A stretch of DNA of 64,000 nucleotides from Saccharibacillus sacchari DSM 19268 (GTDB lineage: Bacteria > Bacillota > Bacilli > Paenibacillales > Paenibacillaceae), in NCBI RefSeq assembly GCF_000585395.1, contig NZ_KK073875.1:5260274-5324273 (forward strand), read 5' to 3'. Positions 63,274-64,000 of this stretch are shown piece after piece (the first letter of the stretch is position 1; the number at the start of each line of letters is the position of its first letter). Made by a program: the position numbers and the translations under genes. Under the pieces are notes generated by a model. That model saw only the letters and a list, made by a program, of their open reading frames with translations, was not told the origin of the DNA and did no database searches.

Positions 63274-63435
63274 AGGCCGTATTTGAAAACTCAACGACAT
63301 GCATCTTTTACCGCCTTTTCGCTCTCTACTGCGTCGCTATTTCTTGACGTGCCCCGGCACGACTGCGAAACAGCTCCTTGTCGATAACGAAAATTCGGCA
63401 AAATCTGCTTCCTTCGGAGTTTTCAAATCCGCCCT
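63274..63435. repeat. 162-bp inverted-repeat element, family 2, copy 2
   Basis: The ends AGGCCGTATTTGAAAACTC (63274-63292) and its partner 63417-63435 pair at 17 of 19 positions. It matches 10365-10526 in inverse orientation over the full 162 bp. It starts 15 nt upstream of the carbamate kinase start codon and runs into the AllH-like gene, supplying that gene's stop codon and last 33 sense codons. Confidence 0.85.
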
Positions 63436-64000
63436 AGCTTTTCTTAAAAAAGTAAGCACACCCATTAGACTGTCGTTTCCCGAGGTTGCTCCGTATGCTT
63501 GATTCTTTTTGATCGCTGCGGCAATCTGCTGTTCGTCTTCGCTTTCGATCGCTTTGCAAAGGTTGATCCACTGCATGTTGGCGTATCCGTCGAACAGTGC
63601 TTGATAATAGGCCAGGCTGACATCCGTCGTAGACCGATTTTGCAGTTGTTGCCGGGTCAGGTCGGTGACTGTCGCCGGGCCGCCCGCAATTCGCTCAAAC
63701 AATATGATCCCCTGCAAAAAGTCGTCACCCGAAGGCGTCAAGCCGACTCCCGCACCGATCAAAGGCTGAAGAGAAGCAACAGAAAAGGGATCGGGCCCGT
63801 CAACGAAGTCGGTATAAACCTTTTCCAGCAACGCCGAGGTAAAACCTGACTGTTCCCGGACTTTTGCTTTTTCAAGTTGATGCAGCAAAGTGCTGCGATT
63901 CAACGTATCGAGCGTGATCTGCGGAATAGACAAATCGACAACACGAATGGAATATACGGTTACTGTGATCGGCATCGGCCTGATATAACAGGTAAATGTC
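63337..64000 (-). CDS. AllH/DUF2877 family protein, 5' end outside the window
   Basis: This partial gene (at least 221 codons, open to the edge) has the DUF2877 signature LIGAGVGLTPSGDDFLQGI and YGATSGNDSLMGVLTFL. AllH works with FdrA and AllG as oxamate carbamoyltransferase in bacteria that break down allantoin. Carbamate kinase downstream would use the carbamoyl phosphate made. The normal end of the family is near SGNDSLMGVLTFLRK; the remaining 33 residues (from about ARADLKTPKEADFAEF on) are encoded by the inserted repeat. Whether the tail harms the protein is unknown. Confidence 0.85.
   Translation of the reverse strand, partial: TFTCYIRPMPITVTVYSIRVVDLSIPQITLDTLNRSTLLHQLEKAKVREQSGFTSALLEKVYTDFVDGPDPFSVASLQPLIGAGVGLTPSGDDFLQGIILFERIAGGPATVTDLTRQQLQNRSTTDVSLAYYQALFDGYANMQWINLCKAIESEDEQQIAAAIKKNQAYGATSGNDSLMGVLTFLRKARADLKTPKEADFAEFSLSTRSCFAVVPGHVKK

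Noticed and set aside
62290..63387. Plus-strand frame of 365 codons across carbamate kinase
   Set aside because: The minus strand encodes carbamate kinase with all motifs; the plus frame is Arg- and Asp-rich without motifs.
1..64000. Prophage, integrated plasmid, CRISPR array, rRNA or tRNA cluster
   Set aside because: No integrase, capsid, terminase, Cas gene, regular spacer-repeat pattern or tRNA cloverleaf was seen on either strand.

Overview
The window looks like chromosome of a motile, saprophytic Gram-positive bacterium of the Bacillota, most likely Paenibacillaceae (Saccharibacillus- or Paenibacillus-like). This is inferred from strong AGGAGG ribosome binding sites, YesM/YesN-type regulation of a sugar ABC transporter, an RsbQ homologue, a large secreted GH81 glucanase with discoidin domains, and moderately high GC with an AT-rich island at about 50.4-52.3 kb. 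No rRNA, tRNA, CRISPR array, prophage or transposase was recognised.

Layout. 0-4.3 kb: alkylation repair (AlkA, Ogt), then a ROK regulator with an MFS exporter/importer. 4.6-10.9 kb: a beta-lactamase-fold protein, an ABC-transporter remnant, an M20 peptidase, an HxlR regulator broken by one stop codon beside an old-yellow-enzyme gene, a cyclase-family hydrolase and DUF5713. 10.9-12.7 kb: a kinase-HD protein plus RNA ligase, a likely nucleic-acid end-healing and sealing pair behind a 36-nt palindrome. 12.9-20.2 kb: PilZ, a membrane protein, and a five-gene operon (solute-binding protein, two permeases, histidine kinase, AraC-type response regulator). 20.4-28.9 kb: an APC permease, a YfbR-like HD protein, two MORN-repeat paralogues, a TIM-barrel isomerase, an alpha/beta hydrolase with a Cys nucleophile, TerC and an FMN reductase. 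29.1-35.3 kb: a BMP lipoprotein with a chemoreceptor, a PAF-acetylhydrolase-like protein, and RsbQ coupled to a PAS-GGDEF cyclase. 35.5-40.6 kb: the 1690-residue GH81 protein. 40.8-45.3 kb: small and hypothetical genes and a gene remnant. 45.5-50.3 kb: metN-metP-luxS-SDR-metQ-mtnN, which joins methionine uptake to S-adenosylhomocysteine recycling. 50.5-52.1 kb: an AT-rich HipA-like kinase (interrupted) with a HipA_N-HIRAN partner. 52.3-56.1 kb: a second chemoreceptor, an alpha-carbonic anhydrase and DUF1697. 56.3-62.1 kb: the ribose operon rbsRKDACB. 62.3-64.0 kb: carbamate kinase and an AllH-type (DUF2877) protein, suggesting oxamate/carbamoyl phosphate metabolism.

The structure that ordinary annotation would miss is a pair of non-coding repeat families. 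One is a nested foldback family (about 4.3, 21.9, 27.8 and 28.2 kb) with compensatory changes in its stems and a mobile 40-nt module identical at two loci. The other is a 162-bp element present twice (10365-10526 and 63274-63435, opposite orientations). Its terminal inverted repeats differ between copies in a matched way, and one copy supplies the last 33 codons of the AllH-like gene. The most interesting gene systems are the HipA kinase/HIRAN pair, the RsbQ-diguanylate cyclase pair, the SDR embedded in the luxS/met operon, and the kinase-HD/RNA ligase pair.
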